Positions 41,636-51,196 of a stretch of 64,000 bases of DNA are shown one piece after another. The stretch is from positions 2,340,501 through 2,404,500 of the forward strand of contig CP085928.1 of NCBI GenBank assembly GCA_020735665.1, in the 5' to 3' direction. Every line of letters begins with the position of its first letter. The stretch's first letter is position 1. The position numbers were made by a program, and so were the translations under genes. The DNA is from Lachnospiraceae bacterium GAM79. Lineage in GTDB: Bacteria > Bacillota > Clostridia > Lachnospirales > Lachnospiraceae. The notes beneath the pieces are model-generated. The model saw nothing but the letters and a program-made list of their open reading frames with translations, ran no database searches and was not told where the DNA came from.

Positions 41636-43171
41636 CTATAACATTTTTATAACCTGTATATATATACCATCCGGCGGACATTCCACTCCGATCATGTTAA
41701 GCCCGGTTTCCACCATATGTATGATATCCCGGATCACCTGCGCGTCAATCCTCTCACCAGGTACGATAACCGAAGTTCCCGGCGGATACGCATACACATA
41801 ATCAGCCGCTGTGCATCCTTCTGCCTCTGTCAGCTTCTTTCTGCTACTGTCAAATGTCCACGCCCTGCCCGGCGTCATAATCTGCTCCGGCAGATGAAAC
41901 CTTGTATTAAACAAAACGGCATCCTCCGTCTCCGACAGTGTCGAATCTGTATCATACTCCCGGATTGCATCTCTTCCCGCTTCATCAGACGCCTCTTCCA
42001 GTTCTGAATCTATCTGTTTTAAGACCTCATACAGACGATCAAGCGCTTTTCTCTTATCCGCAAATGATGTCATGACGATCACATGCTGTGCTCCTGCCAT
42101 CTCAACCACCTGATGAAAGTTCTCTGCCAGTACATGGGCAAGCCATGGGCCGGTCGCCTTTTCATACTTTTTGCCATCTGTATTATCCATATTCTCCGGG
42201 TATATGCCCGTCACTGTGAATACCAGCTTACATTTATCATAAGCATAACATGTCTGCTTCGGTTGTAACAGTCTGATATGCTTCAATTCCTTACATTTTT
42301 TTCTAAAATGCTTTAGCCGTTTTCGATATGCGTCAAATACTTCCGGGTGATTCACTGCATATACGACCGCTTTCTCCATGCTCTGTGTGAACAGATACGA
42401 TGGTGATGACGTCTGAAAAATATGCAGATAGCGTTCCACCCTCGGAATCAGATCTTTCCGATTCACATGAAGAAGTGCGGTCTGCGTCAATGCCGGAAGT
42501 GTCTTATGTGTGCTCTGGATAACCAGATCCGCTCCTGCCGCAACTGCTGACAGATTCCGCTTCGGCATAAACGGAAGATGTGCTCCATGTGCTTCATCCA
42601 CGATCAATGGGATATCATACGGAACAAGTACATTCTTAATTCCGCAGATATCCGAGATCACGCCCTCATAAGTCGGCGAAGTGATAACCACAGCAGCAGG
42701 CAGCTCACCTCTCTGCTTCATCTCCTGTATCTTCTGCCCGATCTGTTCCGGTGTAATATCTGCAAATATATCTGTTCCCGGCAAAAGCTCCGGCACAATG
42801 TACTCCGGTTCCAGATTCAACAGGCTTACTGCATGGCAGACAGATTTGTGACAGTTTCTTCCCATCAGAATCCTTGCGTGCTCCGGTGCACATGCAAAGA
42901 GTGCTGCCAGTATCCCACCGGTCGCACCATTCACCATCATATATGTCTTCTTTGTGCCGTAGAATCGTCTCATCTGCTCCAGACTGTCCTTCATGAACAG
43001 CTCCGGTTCATGAAGGTCGTCCAGCCCTTCCGCCTCCGTAAAATCCCGACGGAATAATATCTCCCAGAAATCATCCGCAAATACATCCTGCCTTTTATGT
43101 CCCGGCATATGCCAGGGATAATAGTCTCTTTTACTGTATCTGTCCAGATATTTATTAATATATTCTTTCAA
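41636..43171 (-). CDS. Orn/Lys/Arg decarboxylase family PLP enzyme
   Basis: A 511-residue fold-type I decarboxylase of the YaaO/SpeA type, which makes a polyamine or diamine from a basic amino acid. Early motifs are YYPWHMPGHKRQ, TEAEGLDDLHEPE and VNGATGGILAAL. The PLP site is QSTHKTLPALTQTALLHV with the Lys that forms the Schiff base, preceded by VDEAHGAHLPF. The C-terminal domain has the AYPPGTSVIVPGE motif. The start is placed at TTG 43171, behind AGGAG, which matches the family N-terminus; a frame to ATG 43270 adds 33 residues without similarity. A tmk neighbour is also seen in Bacillus. The exact substrate is open. Confidence 0.88.
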   Translation of the reverse strand: MKEYINKYLDRYSKRDYYPWHMPGHKRQDVFADDFWEILFRRDFTEAEGLDDLHEPELFMKDSLEQMRRFYGTKKTYMMVNGATGGILAALFACAPEHARILMGRNCHKSVCHAVSLLNLEPEYIVPELLPGTDIFADITPEQIGQKIQEMKQRGELPAAVVITSPTYEGVISDICGIKNVLVPYDIPLIVDEAHGAHLPFMPKRNLSAVAAGADLVIQSTHKTLPALTQTALLHVNRKDLIPRVERYLHIFQTSSPSYLFTQSMEKAVVYAVNHPEVFDAYRKRLKHFRKKCKELKHIRLLQPKQTCYAYDKCKLVFTVTGIYPENMDNTDGKKYEKATGPWLAHVLAENFHQVVEMAGAQHVIVMTSFADKRKALDRLYEVLKQIDSELEEASDEAGRDAIREYDTDSTLSETEDAVLFNTRFHLPEQIMTPGRAWTFDSSRKKLTEAEGCTAADYVYAYPPGTSVIVPGERIDAQVIRDIIHMVETGLNMIGVECPPDGIYIQVIKML

Positions 43172-43272
43172 GCCAATCTCTCCTGTTCTATAAGAATAAA
43201 GACCGGAGAATCTTATCCGCAGAAAATCTCTGTCCTCTGCAAATAAAACTATCCAGTCTCCATCCTTCATCT

Positions 43273-44040
43273 CTAGCTGCCGATTATATTGTGGATCATC
43301 TCAAGCTGACTGCGAAGTGCTTCCACATCGATCTGGCCCGGTGCAGAAGGAATACCCGCAGTTGCAAATGAGATGCAGTTGCCATACATTTCTCCGGTTG
43401 TTCTGGTTGATACGCCAAGCTCACCCATAGAGATAACGATAAGCGGTGTCTGATTCCCATACTCCTGCAATTCCTTTGCAGCCTGCATCATGTCGACAAC
43501 CTGTGAGCCATCCTCAGGCATCATTGCGATCTTCGCAATATCTGCACCTGTGTCTATCATTTCCTTGAATCTGCCCACAATCTGTTCCATCGGTATCGTC
43601 GTCTTGAAATCATGATTGGATACAACCACCTTGATACCATGATCATGCGCTGCTTCAATTACTTCTGTAACAAAAGGAATATCATAGAAATATTCAACAT
43701 CGATCAGATCAACCAGTTCATTTTCAACCACTCGTAACAACATTTCTCTGTACTGATCCGGTGTAATATCATGACTTCCGCCTTCACTTCTGGTCCGGAA
43801 TGTGAATACGATCGGAAACTCTGCTAACTCATCCTGAATCTTCTCAAGTATTTTTAGCAATACATCCATATCCAGACAATCCTCAAAACAGTCTGCTCTG
43901 AATTCTACCAGATCCGTCTTAGATTTCTTGATCGTTCGTATCTGCATATCCACATCATACTCAGTCGGTGCTACCATAGGTACGCAGATCTTTGTCATAC
44001 CCTCACCGATTCTTACATTTTTTACTTCTACAACATTCAT
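43273..44040 (-). CDS. aroD: Type I 3-dehydroquinate dehydratase
   Basis: A 255-residue Schiff-base enzyme of the shikimate pathway that dehydrates 3-dehydroquinate. Catalytic His143 (VSNHDF) and Lys170 (DIAKIAMMP) are both present at positions equal to the well-studied Salmonella enzyme. Substrate-binding Glu46 and Arg48 (LVEFRAD) and Arg82 (FRTRSEGG) are also seen. A GGGAGC site precedes the ATG. It follows the gene for a membrane protein by 26 nt and precedes the decarboxylase gene. No other aro gene is in the window. Confidence 0.95.
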   Translation of the reverse strand: MNVVEVKNVRIGEGMTKICVPMVAPTEYDVDMQIRTIKKSKTDLVEFRADCFEDCLDMDVLLKILEKIQDELAEFPIVFTFRTRSEGGSHDITPDQYREMLLRVVENELVDLIDVEYFYDIPFVTEVIEAAHDHGIKVVVSNHDFKTTIPMEQIVGRFKEMIDTGADIAKIAMMPEDGSQVVDMMQAAKELQEYGNQTPLIVISMGELGVSTRTTGEMYGNCISFATAGIPSAPGQIDVEALRSQLEMIHNIIGS

Positions 44041-44066
44041 ATATGTGCTCCCGGAATACCTTTATC

Positions 44067-46400
44067 CTATTGCTCCTGTACATTTATGATCTGGCCATTG
44101 ACAAGCTCATTGGCGATGGCTGTGATATCGGCATCAACCTCCTGATCCTTTCCGTTTGCCCAGACATTTACATTTACAACTATATAATCTTTATCGTTGA
44201 TCGGATAGAAATAGTAATAATCACGAACCTTTATATCGTAGATATCTGAATCTATTACATAACAGTCCATTGTCTTGCCATCAGTTCCGGTCACCTGCTC
44301 CATCTTTTTATCAAGAACGCTGCCATCTTCTCCAAGATAGTCAAAATATGTCATAAAGTTCTCGCATTCCTTCTCTTTGTCGCAGTTCGGTGTCAATGTA
44401 TAATATGCATTATATTTGTCATTGTAGATATCTATCTCTTCATCATCTGCATATCCTCTGTCGTAACCTGCCGGATCATTCAGGGCAACTGTATAGCCTT
44501 CACCCTTCATGACATAACCGGAATAATCTACATCATCAATGGAAGAACTGTCAATTACATATTCATCATCATTGTCACCATCATCAGTAGTTGCATCCGA
44601 TGTAATAAAATCGTCAATGTCTATATCTCCGTTATCAACTGCAGAACCAAGTGCCGAACCCCATGCTGACACAATTCTCTGTGCTGCTTCCTGATTGATA
44701 TTTGATTCCATATATTCATCTGTCATCTCAGTATAATCTACAACCTGCTTGGATTCGTCCGGCTTCCCGATCTCTTTTCCAAGATCACCAAACTGTACAT
44801 CACCGGAAAGATCCGCATATACGGTATCGCCACCATCCGTAACCTTAAACGAATCAACTGTTGCGCCAAAGGATTTACCCTTCCGGACATCCTTCAGGCT
44901 TCCTGTCAGATCATATGCAAATACAGCCTCATCATTTGCAGTCAATGTCAGATGACTTTCAAATGCATTTGTCGATTTTGTGAAGGTCGCTGTCTGTTCC
45001 AGACCGGCAACAGCCTTATCATTTACAACAACGCTGTCTGTTAATTTATATACATAAGAGCCCTTTGTGTTCTCTTTCTTCTTACTGAATGATACGGATC
45101 CGAGTTCCTTCTCGTCCTTCTTTACGGATGCACAGAAATAAACATCATCCGCCGGGTGTTCTTCACCCATGTAATCCCATACAACAGATGCAGTTCCACC
45201 AAGAGCAGTAAACTTATAATCCATACTGATTCTTGCTAACTGATTCTTCTTAACATATATATTTACAACAAAATCTTTTGAGAACATCATTCCATAATAA
45301 GTTGGAATGTACTGAAATGCCTGTGATAATTCAGCTCTTGTAACTCCGATCTCATCTAATTGATCATCAGTAATATAATCAGATGCATAAGCATTCAGAT
45401 AATTACAGAGTGCTGTCACATATGCCTTTACATCAGCAGTCGGAAGTGTAACTGTATACTGCTTACATTTTTCCTTGTCGCCGTTGTGATTCTCAATCTC
45501 TGCGCTCCCTACTCTGTCATAGGTAACTGCTTTCTTCAAATCCTCTGTAGCAGGCTCCATATACTTCTCATACAGCGCCTTTACTTCATTCTGGGTTGCT
45601 TCGTCCATATCTGATGTATCAAGTGATTTCAGCATAGCCGCAAGATCCATCTTGAACACAGAATCATACAGCTCAGGAATCTCAAAATAGAAAACCTTGT
45701 CAATGCCATAAAGATTTGCGTTTACGGTCTCGCCGGCAATAGTCAGGGAACCATTCAGATTCAGATTATATGAATTATCCTTCTGCTTCTCAAATGCTCC
45801 GCTTATTCCGTATGTAGATCCGGATAAACCATCCATTTTATAAATACTGTTCACCTTCAGGTTCATATCAAAATCCATCTTATCTTCACTGAACTCTGAT
45901 ACGCCGATTACATCTTCTAACGGTGATGAATCTACCGACTCGGTAACTGTATTCTTCATTGCCGCCTTAATTGCCTCGGCAGGAGTCTTTCTTACAAAGA
46001 AATAAACTGCAGTAACAATAGCTGCAACCAGCACAACACCTATAAATGTAAATAATGCGATCTTTCCACCTTTTTTCTTCTTTGGCACAGTCGCCTGATA
46101 TGGTGTCTGGTCACCAAATTCATTCATGTCCGGCTGTGCATATCCCATGTTCGGATCTGCATTATAGCCATTCATGTTATTGTATACACCCGTGTTCGGA
46201 TCTGCATTATAGCCATTCATGTTATTGTATGCGCCCATGTTCGGATCTGCATTATAGCCATTCATGTTATTGTATGCGCCCATGTTCGGATCTGCATTAT
46301 AACCATATGGCATATTGTTTTCCGGTGTCTGATCGTTCATACCGCCATCAGCACCATTCGGATTCTCCGGGAATCCCTGATTCATATTATTTTCGTTCAT
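44067..46400 (-). CDS. Membrane protein with Asn/Met/Tyr repeats inside and a large exported domain
   Basis: A 777-residue protein with no family I can name. Residues 1-105 are low complexity, with four copies of a 15-residue unit GYNADPNMGAYNNMN. A basic KKKKGGK stretch and one membrane helix (about 112-133) follow, so the repeats face the cytoplasm and the remaining 640 residues are outside. The outer part has a lipoprotein-like beta-rich look (repeated KxDLxxxLxxLD and FxKxxNxF stretches), and the C-terminal 120 residues contain a YTVALNDPAGYDRGYADDEE domain ending near the C-terminus. Possibly a cell-envelope sensor. It is followed 26 nt later by aroD, which looks incidental. Confidence 0.65.
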   Translation of the reverse strand: MNENNMNQGFPENPNGADGGMNDQTPENNMPYGYNADPNMGAYNNMNGYNADPNMGAYNNMNGYNADPNTGVYNNMNGYNADPNMGYAQPDMNEFGDQTPYQATVPKKKKGGKIALFTFIGVVLVAAIVTAVYFFVRKTPAEAIKAAMKNTVTESVDSSPLEDVIGVSEFSEDKMDFDMNLKVNSIYKMDGLSGSTYGISGAFEKQKDNSYNLNLNGSLTIAGETVNANLYGIDKVFYFEIPELYDSVFKMDLAAMLKSLDTSDMDEATQNEVKALYEKYMEPATEDLKKAVTYDRVGSAEIENHNGDKEKCKQYTVTLPTADVKAYVTALCNYLNAYASDYITDDQLDEIGVTRAELSQAFQYIPTYYGMMFSKDFVVNIYVKKNQLARISMDYKFTALGGTASVVWDYMGEEHPADDVYFCASVKKDEKELGSVSFSKKKENTKGSYVYKLTDSVVVNDKAVAGLEQTATFTKSTNAFESHLTLTANDEAVFAYDLTGSLKDVRKGKSFGATVDSFKVTDGGDTVYADLSGDVQFGDLGKEIGKPDESKQVVDYTEMTDEYMESNINQEAAQRIVSAWGSALGSAVDNGDIDIDDFITSDATTDDGDNDDEYVIDSSSIDDVDYSGYVMKGEGYTVALNDPAGYDRGYADDEEIDIYNDKYNAYYTLTPNCDKEKECENFMTYFDYLGEDGSVLDKKMEQVTGTDGKTMDCYVIDSDIYDIKVRDYYYFYPINDKDYIVVNVNVWANGKDQEVDADITAIANELVNGQIINVQEQ
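46134..46312. repeat. 45-bp tandem coding repeats
   Basis: About four head-to-tail copies of a 45-bp unit containing TTCGGATCTGCATTATAGCC, near-identical in DNA, encode the 15-residue N-terminal repeats of the membrane protein. Copy number may vary between strains. Confidence 0.85.
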
Positions 46401-46514
46401 CTCATTTTCCTTTCGTTCTGATGAATATATAGCAGATCATCCATCTGCTTCGTTTTCATGTTTATTCTATATTAACTCCGACAATTCCTACATTAGTAGA
46501 AAACAGAGGATTTG

Positions 46515-47828
46515 TCAAAGATTTTTATCCAAACCAAGCTGACCGATCAGGCTCTTTGGAACATATGCTTCAACAAAGATTCCGTCCTCCAGATATTCTT
46601 CCGTCAGAACTTCGCCATATTTCCTTATCAGCCCCGGTTTCCCCGCATCCTGATAAGCAAATGTATGCCGGATATATGTCTTCTGCTCCCGCAGAACTTC
46701 TTCAACCTGTACCAGCAGATCATCGATTCCAGCACCGGTCTTTGCTGACAAATATACCATACGATCCGCGCGAAGGTCCTTGATCATCGATATATCCCCA
46801 CCCTCCGGCAGTTTGTCAATCTTGTTGAACACTGTAATGATCGGATGATCCTTTTCCTCATCTACATTTAACTGTCTGAGTGTCGCATAGACCGTCTCCA
46901 TATTCCGATCCCAGTTCGGGTCGGACGCATCCACAACATGGAGGATTACATCACTGTACTTCGCCTCCTCAAGTGTCGACTTGAATGCCTCCACCAGATG
47001 GTGTGGCAGCTTGCGGATAAATCCTACCGTATCCGTGAACAGCACCTGCTGTCCGGCGGGAAGTACAGCATTTCTCGTTGCCGGATCAAGCGTTGCAAAT
47101 AACTTATCTTCTTCCAAAACACCTGCGCCCGTCAGCTTATTTAACAGAGTTGACTTGCCGGCATTTGTATATCCTACAATACTTACAACCGGAATCCCCG
47201 TCCTGTTCCGCTGCTTTCTCTGTTCTGTCCGTCTGCCTTCTACCTGACGAAGATCCGCTTTCAGCTTCGAGATCCTGTCTCTTATCACTCGACGGTCGAT
47301 CTCCAGCTTCTTCTCACCGGGACCTCTGGTTCCGATTCCTCCACCAAGTCTCGACAGGGAATCACGCATACCTACCAGTCTGGTCGCCCGGAATCTGAGC
47401 TGTGCCAGCTCTACCTGCAGCTTTCCTTCATAGCTTCCGGCATGTGCGGCAAATATATCCAGAATAACCATCGTTCTGTCCATTACTTTTATATTAAGTG
47501 CATCCTGAAGGTTCATCAACTGTGCCGGTGATAACTCGTCATCACAGACGACGCCTGTCGCATCATACATAGCGACCATGCTTCGCAGTTCTTCTACCTT
47601 ACCACTGCCAAGATATAGATCACTTGTTGCACGATCCAGACTCTGGATTAGTCTTCCGACTGTAGCTGCCCCTGCGGTTTCCAGAAGTTCCTCCAGTTCA
47701 TCCAGTGATTTCTCTGTATCCTCTACCGATACTCCACCGGTGGTTACTGCAAATACGATCACTCGTTCTTCTGCTTCCATCTGCACTTCATAACCGCTTT
47801 TTTTATCATTTTCTGATCGAATATCCAA
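46515..47828 (-). CDS. hflX: Ribosome-associated GTPase HflX
   Basis: A 437-residue GTPase that splits stalled ribosomes. The N-terminal HflX domain has SLDELEELLETAGAATVG and VEELRSMVAMYDATGVVCDDELSPAQ; a glycine-rich RLGGGIGTRGPGEKKLE linker follows. G-motifs are GYTNAGKST (G1), DTVGF (G3), NKID (G4) and SAKTG (G5). The start is TTG at 47828 with an AGAGAGG site 7 nt upstream. Adjacent to an L,D-transpeptidase gene, with no shared role evident. Confidence 0.95.
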   Translation of the reverse strand: MDIRSENDKKSGYEVQMEAEERVIVFAVTTGGVSVEDTEKSLDELEELLETAGAATVGRLIQSLDRATSDLYLGSGKVEELRSMVAMYDATGVVCDDELSPAQLMNLQDALNIKVMDRTMVILDIFAAHAGSYEGKLQVELAQLRFRATRLVGMRDSLSRLGGGIGTRGPGEKKLEIDRRVIRDRISKLKADLRQVEGRRTEQRKQRNRTGIPVVSIVGYTNAGKSTLLNKLTGAGVLEEDKLFATLDPATRNAVLPAGQQVLFTDTVGFIRKLPHHLVEAFKSTLEEAKYSDVILHVVDASDPNWDRNMETVYATLRQLNVDEEKDHPIITVFNKIDKLPEGGDISMIKDLRADRMVYLSAKTGAGIDDLLVQVEEVLREQKTYIRHTFAYQDAGKPGLIRKYGEVLTEEYLEDGIFVEAYVPKSLIGQLGLDKNL

Positions 47829-47869
47829 CTTCTAACCTCTCTTCTTTTTCAGCTTTCTGCTGTCCTTCT

Positions 47870-49276
47870 CTATTCCTCTAAAGCAATCGTTATCTTCCAC
47901 ACGGCTGATCGATTATCTGCGGTATCTTTTGCATAACAGGATACTTCATAGGTTCCCGGTGTCTCCTGTACACCTGTCAGGTCTATCACAAGAACCGGAT
48001 TCTCTGTTGTCCGGTCATCGTCTACCCCGACTTCCTCCGTCTGTGGGATCACATCGTATGAGATGATCTTCTTATCACTGTCAAAGGCTGTAACATTTCG
48101 CGCGATCAAAGCTGCCAGTTCATCTGCATCCCCATGATAACCTCTCAGGTGCAGTTCATCCGGTGCTTCCGTAATAACAGGAGGTTCCGTGTCCTTGACC
48201 GTAATATAGATATCCCGTAATATTTTCTTTCCATTATCATAAAAGTAATAAGATAATTTATATTCACCCGGTGTCTGGTTGTCTACTGTTCCTTCTACCA
48301 TGAGCCGATCCGTTACATTCTCCATATCTGATGAAAATGCAAGAACACCTGTCTTACTGTCAAACGGCTCTCCCACTTCAATGCTATGGCTTACCGCTCC
48401 ATATATCGCCGCCGTTCCGGCAAACGGATTGCCCGGCGTCGTATCTGTCGGATCCCAGCCAGTATCATCTGTCTCAGTAAAAACATATGGCTGCTGTGGT
48501 CTGCCAAGCGGTCCCGGATAATCACTGTCGAATAAGTATACCTGTGTTCCCGGCATACAATTCTCATAGATCCATTTCACATCCGCCACACACATACGGA
48601 TACATCCAAGCGATGCCCCTTCTCCGAGCTTATTATATTCCCATGTCTCAAGTTTATCGCTTCCCTTTTCTGTATAAGGAACGGAATGGAAATAAATTCC
48701 CTCATGAATCTGGTAAGCATACTGTCCGTATACATTTCCTTGCAGGATCGCCCATTCCAACCGCTTCTCTGTTGTTGTGAATAAGCCTGCCGGTGTCGTA
48801 TCATCCAGTGATACCGAACATCGAAATGCCTTAACCGGAACTGTATAAAAACCATCCGAATCCAGACTGTATACTGTAACAATATTCTCTTTACGATTAA
48901 TCTTTATGGCATATGGCATTCCATTGTCTTTCAGATCTATGCCATTATAGTCCTGTCCGGCAGAAACAGCATCTACCTTCTTTAATTCTGCCGGCTGAGC
49001 AAGTTCCAGATGATCTTTTGTATTTTCTTTCTCATTTTTTGTCACACCTTCTATATCGGTATCTGCATCCGTCGGCGTTGCTTCTTTATATATGGAAATC
49101 TTCTTTTTATTTGTCTCCCCGGATCTGGATACCGCCTGCACCCCTACCAAGACCAATATTGCTATATAAACAGCAAAAAACAAAAATGCCTTTATAAAGG
49201 ATAAACCTTTCAATCTCTGCCGACTACTTTCTTCTTTATTAGATATCTTTTCATCTTTCTGATTATCTTTTTTCAT
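47870..49276 (-). CDS. Membrane-anchored L,D-transpeptidase (YkuD) with C-terminal Ig-like domains
   Basis: A 468-residue enzyme that can make 3-3 peptidoglycan cross-links or attach proteins to the wall. One N-terminal membrane helix (about 24-48) and a linker are followed by the YkuD domain (about 122-252), with His197 in FHSVP and the catalytic GASLGCIRM motif with Cys225. The rest is two beta-rich Ig-like modules (about 265-365 and 370-468), the second ending DTADNRSAVWKITIALEE, similar in style to modules in the large Ig-like surface protein of this window. C-terminal Ig-like domains on an L,D-transpeptidase are unusual. Divergent from a MATE exporter. Confidence 0.88.
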   Translation of the reverse strand: MKKDNQKDEKISNKEESSRQRLKGLSFIKAFLFFAVYIAILVLVGVQAVSRSGETNKKKISIYKEATPTDADTDIEGVTKNEKENTKDHLELAQPAELKKVDAVSAGQDYNGIDLKDNGMPYAIKINRKENIVTVYSLDSDGFYTVPVKAFRCSVSLDDTTPAGLFTTTEKRLEWAILQGNVYGQYAYQIHEGIYFHSVPYTEKGSDKLETWEYNKLGEGASLGCIRMCVADVKWIYENCMPGTQVYLFDSDYPGPLGRPQQPYVFTETDDTGWDPTDTTPGNPFAGTAAIYGAVSHSIEVGEPFDSKTGVLAFSSDMENVTDRLMVEGTVDNQTPGEYKLSYYFYDNGKKILRDIYITVKDTEPPVITEAPDELHLRGYHGDADELAALIARNVTAFDSDKKIISYDVIPQTEEVGVDDDRTTENPVLVIDLTGVQETPGTYEVSCYAKDTADNRSAVWKITIALEE

Positions 49277-49474
49277 TCGTATCCAATCCTTCTAACTTTT
49301 TATTCTAACATACATTATTTCCGATAAAACCTAAACTTATCTTACATATCATACTGCATAATCCATGATATATCTATCCATTTTCATGCAGCAATTTTCA
49401 TTTTCTTCCACAATCTGTCATTTTCACCAAATCTGATTGTAAATTTTCTGTACCTTTTTTTATGTTTACTTCTC

Positions 49475-49502
49475 TTTACACTTTCCCAAAAATGTATATA
49501 AT
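49475..49502 (+). promoter_or_regulatory. MATE exporter promoter
   Basis: TTTACA (49475-49480), a 16-bp spacer and TATAAT (49497-49502). The AAAGGAG ribosome site follows at 49514-49520. Confidence 0.65.
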
Positions 49503-49533
49503 TCAATAGTACGAAAGGAGAAAGCAGCGTCTG

Positions 49534-50886
49534 ATGGCGTTCTGCAAGTTATATAATATGAAAGATTTAACCGAAGGAAAACCAATAAAAGTAATATGGC
49601 TCTATGCCCTTCCAATGATTCTCGGACAGATCGCACAGCAGTTCTACAGCTTCTGTGATTCTGCCATTGTCGGAAACTGTATCAATCCCGATGCGCTTGC
49701 AGCCGTCGGAGCAACCAGTGTTATCTCGAATACACTGATCGGATTTCTGAACAGCGCCACGCTCGGCTTATCGATCCCGATAGCCCGGTATTTCGGTGCT
49801 CAGGATCAGAAAAACATGCGAAAATGTATCGGTGTCTCAGCAATCCTCACCTTTGTTACTTCCATCGTTCTTACGATCGTTGGACTTCTGTTTATATATG
49901 ACCTCCTGGTGCTTCTTGGTACACCTGAGGAAATTATACATATGGCTGACAAGTACGTCAAATACATTTTAGCAGGACTTATCTTTTCAGCAATTTATAA
50001 TTTTGGTGCAAATCTGCTACGTGCTGTCGGTGACAGCAAGACCCCATTGATCTTCCTTGGCATCGCAGTTGTGCTGAACATCGGACTGGATCTGTTATTT
50101 ATCCAGGGCTTCCATTCAGGTGTTGCTGGAGCAGCTATCGCTACAGTTATCTCGCAGGCAGTTGCCGGTGTTGCATGTTTTATATACATCTTCACAAAAT
50201 GTGACTTCCTGATCCCCAAAAAAGATGAATACAGAGTTGACCATACAGATTTCAGCGATCTGGTACAATCCGCTCTCGCCATGGGATTCATGAGCTGTAT
50301 CGTAAATATAGGTACTGTTACCTTACAGAGTTCTATCAATAAACTAGGTACAAATATCATTACTGCACATACCGCAGCAAGAAAGATCTTCGATATCCTC
50401 GATGTAGCTCTCTATATTATCGGAAACGCAGTTACAACCTTTGTCAGTCAGAACATCGGTGCCAAAAGGATCGACCGTGTAAAATCCGGTATCCGTGCCG
50501 GCATCCTTATAAATACGATCGCAACCACACTTATTATTCTGGTCGGTTTCCCAACCGCTCCGCTTCTGCTCCGTCTGGTTGCCGGAACAAGCGACGCAGC
50601 TGTAATCGATCCAGCTGTTATGTATATCCGAATCAGCATGTGCTGTTTCTATGTACTCGGACCATTGTTCGTACTTCGCTGTGCTATGCAGGGTATGGGA
50701 AGAAAGATTGTTCCCGTGCTTTCCAGTACGATCGAAATGGTCGGAAAGATCCTTGCTGTTATGTTCTTGGCACCTGCCCTCGGATATCTGGGCGTAGCGA
50801 TCACCGAACCTATCATCTGGGCTGCCTGCACGCTGATGCTTACCATTATGTATGTCGCAAAGCCTGTTGATAAGATATTCGCATAA
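49534..50886 (+). CDS. MATE-family multidrug/cation antiporter
   Basis: A 450-residue, 12-helix exporter of the MatE/NorM type. Recognisable repeats are MILGQIAQQFYSFCDSAIVGN (helix 1) and the second-half KLGTNIITAHTAARKIFDILD. Two MatE domains cover about 18-178 and 243-405. The start at 49534 has AAAGGAG 13 nt away; the more usual N-terminus MKDLTEGKPIKVI begins at 49558 and could be the true start. The substrate is unknown. Convergent with the giant adhesin gene and followed by a large inverted repeat. Confidence 0.9.
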   Translation: MAFCKLYNMKDLTEGKPIKVIWLYALPMILGQIAQQFYSFCDSAIVGNCINPDALAAVGATSVISNTLIGFLNSATLGLSIPIARYFGAQDQKNMRKCIGVSAILTFVTSIVLTIVGLLFIYDLLVLLGTPEEIIHMADKYVKYILAGLIFSAIYNFGANLLRAVGDSKTPLIFLGIAVVLNIGLDLLFIQGFHSGVAGAAIATVISQAVAGVACFIYIFTKCDFLIPKKDEYRVDHTDFSDLVQSALAMGFMSCIVNIGTVTLQSSINKLGTNIITAHTAARKIFDILDVALYIIGNAVTTFVSQNIGAKRIDRVKSGIRAGILINTIATTLIILVGFPTAPLLLRLVAGTSDAAVIDPAVMYIRISMCCFYVLGPLFVLRCAMQGMGRKIVPVLSSTIEMVGKILAVMFLAPALGYLGVAITEPIIWAACTLMLTIMYVAKPVDKIFA

Positions 50887-50925
50887 CATCACCATATATA
50901 AAAGCCTATCTGTAATAACGGCTTA

Positions 50926-51083
50926 CTGTGATCAGTTATGACTCATTTAGTTTCTATTCGATACACCCGCTTATTTGTCAGCAGTCGCCCCAACTCACCC
51001 TTACGGGTTCAAACAAGGGCTTGATGCTGACAGCTAGAGTGTATCTCATTACGAAACTACATGAATGTCATTACTGATCACAG
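50926..51083. repeat. Long nested inverted repeat 3 between convergent genes
   Basis: Nested arms: 50926-50946 with 51061-51083 (few bulges), 50948-50954 with 51053-51059, 50960-50966 with 51039-51045, 50976-50983 with 51025-51032, and an apical hairpin 50997-51000 / 51005-51008 with loop TTAC. It starts 40 nt after the MATE stop codon. As in element 1 (1851-2099), AGCAGTC lies on the 5' side of a short apical stem with a T(A/T)AC loop. No coding potential. Confidence 0.72.
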
Positions 51084-51136
51084 CAGCCATCATCACAGAC
51101 AGGCTTGTCTTATTTATATATATGATAATCTTATCG

Positions 51137-51183
51137 AAAGACGCCGGGCTGTCAATTATGACAGTCCGGCGTCTTAATTTTGT
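51137..51183. terminator. Intrinsic terminator between MATE and adhesin genes
   Basis: A 16-bp stem, 51138-51153 with 51160-51175, one wobble and a 6-nt loop, followed by AATTTT on the + strand. It would stop MATE transcripts; on the other strand it is 22 nt after the adhesin stop with a weak T-run. Confidence 0.85.
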
Positions 51184-51196
51184 TTGCTATCAGATA

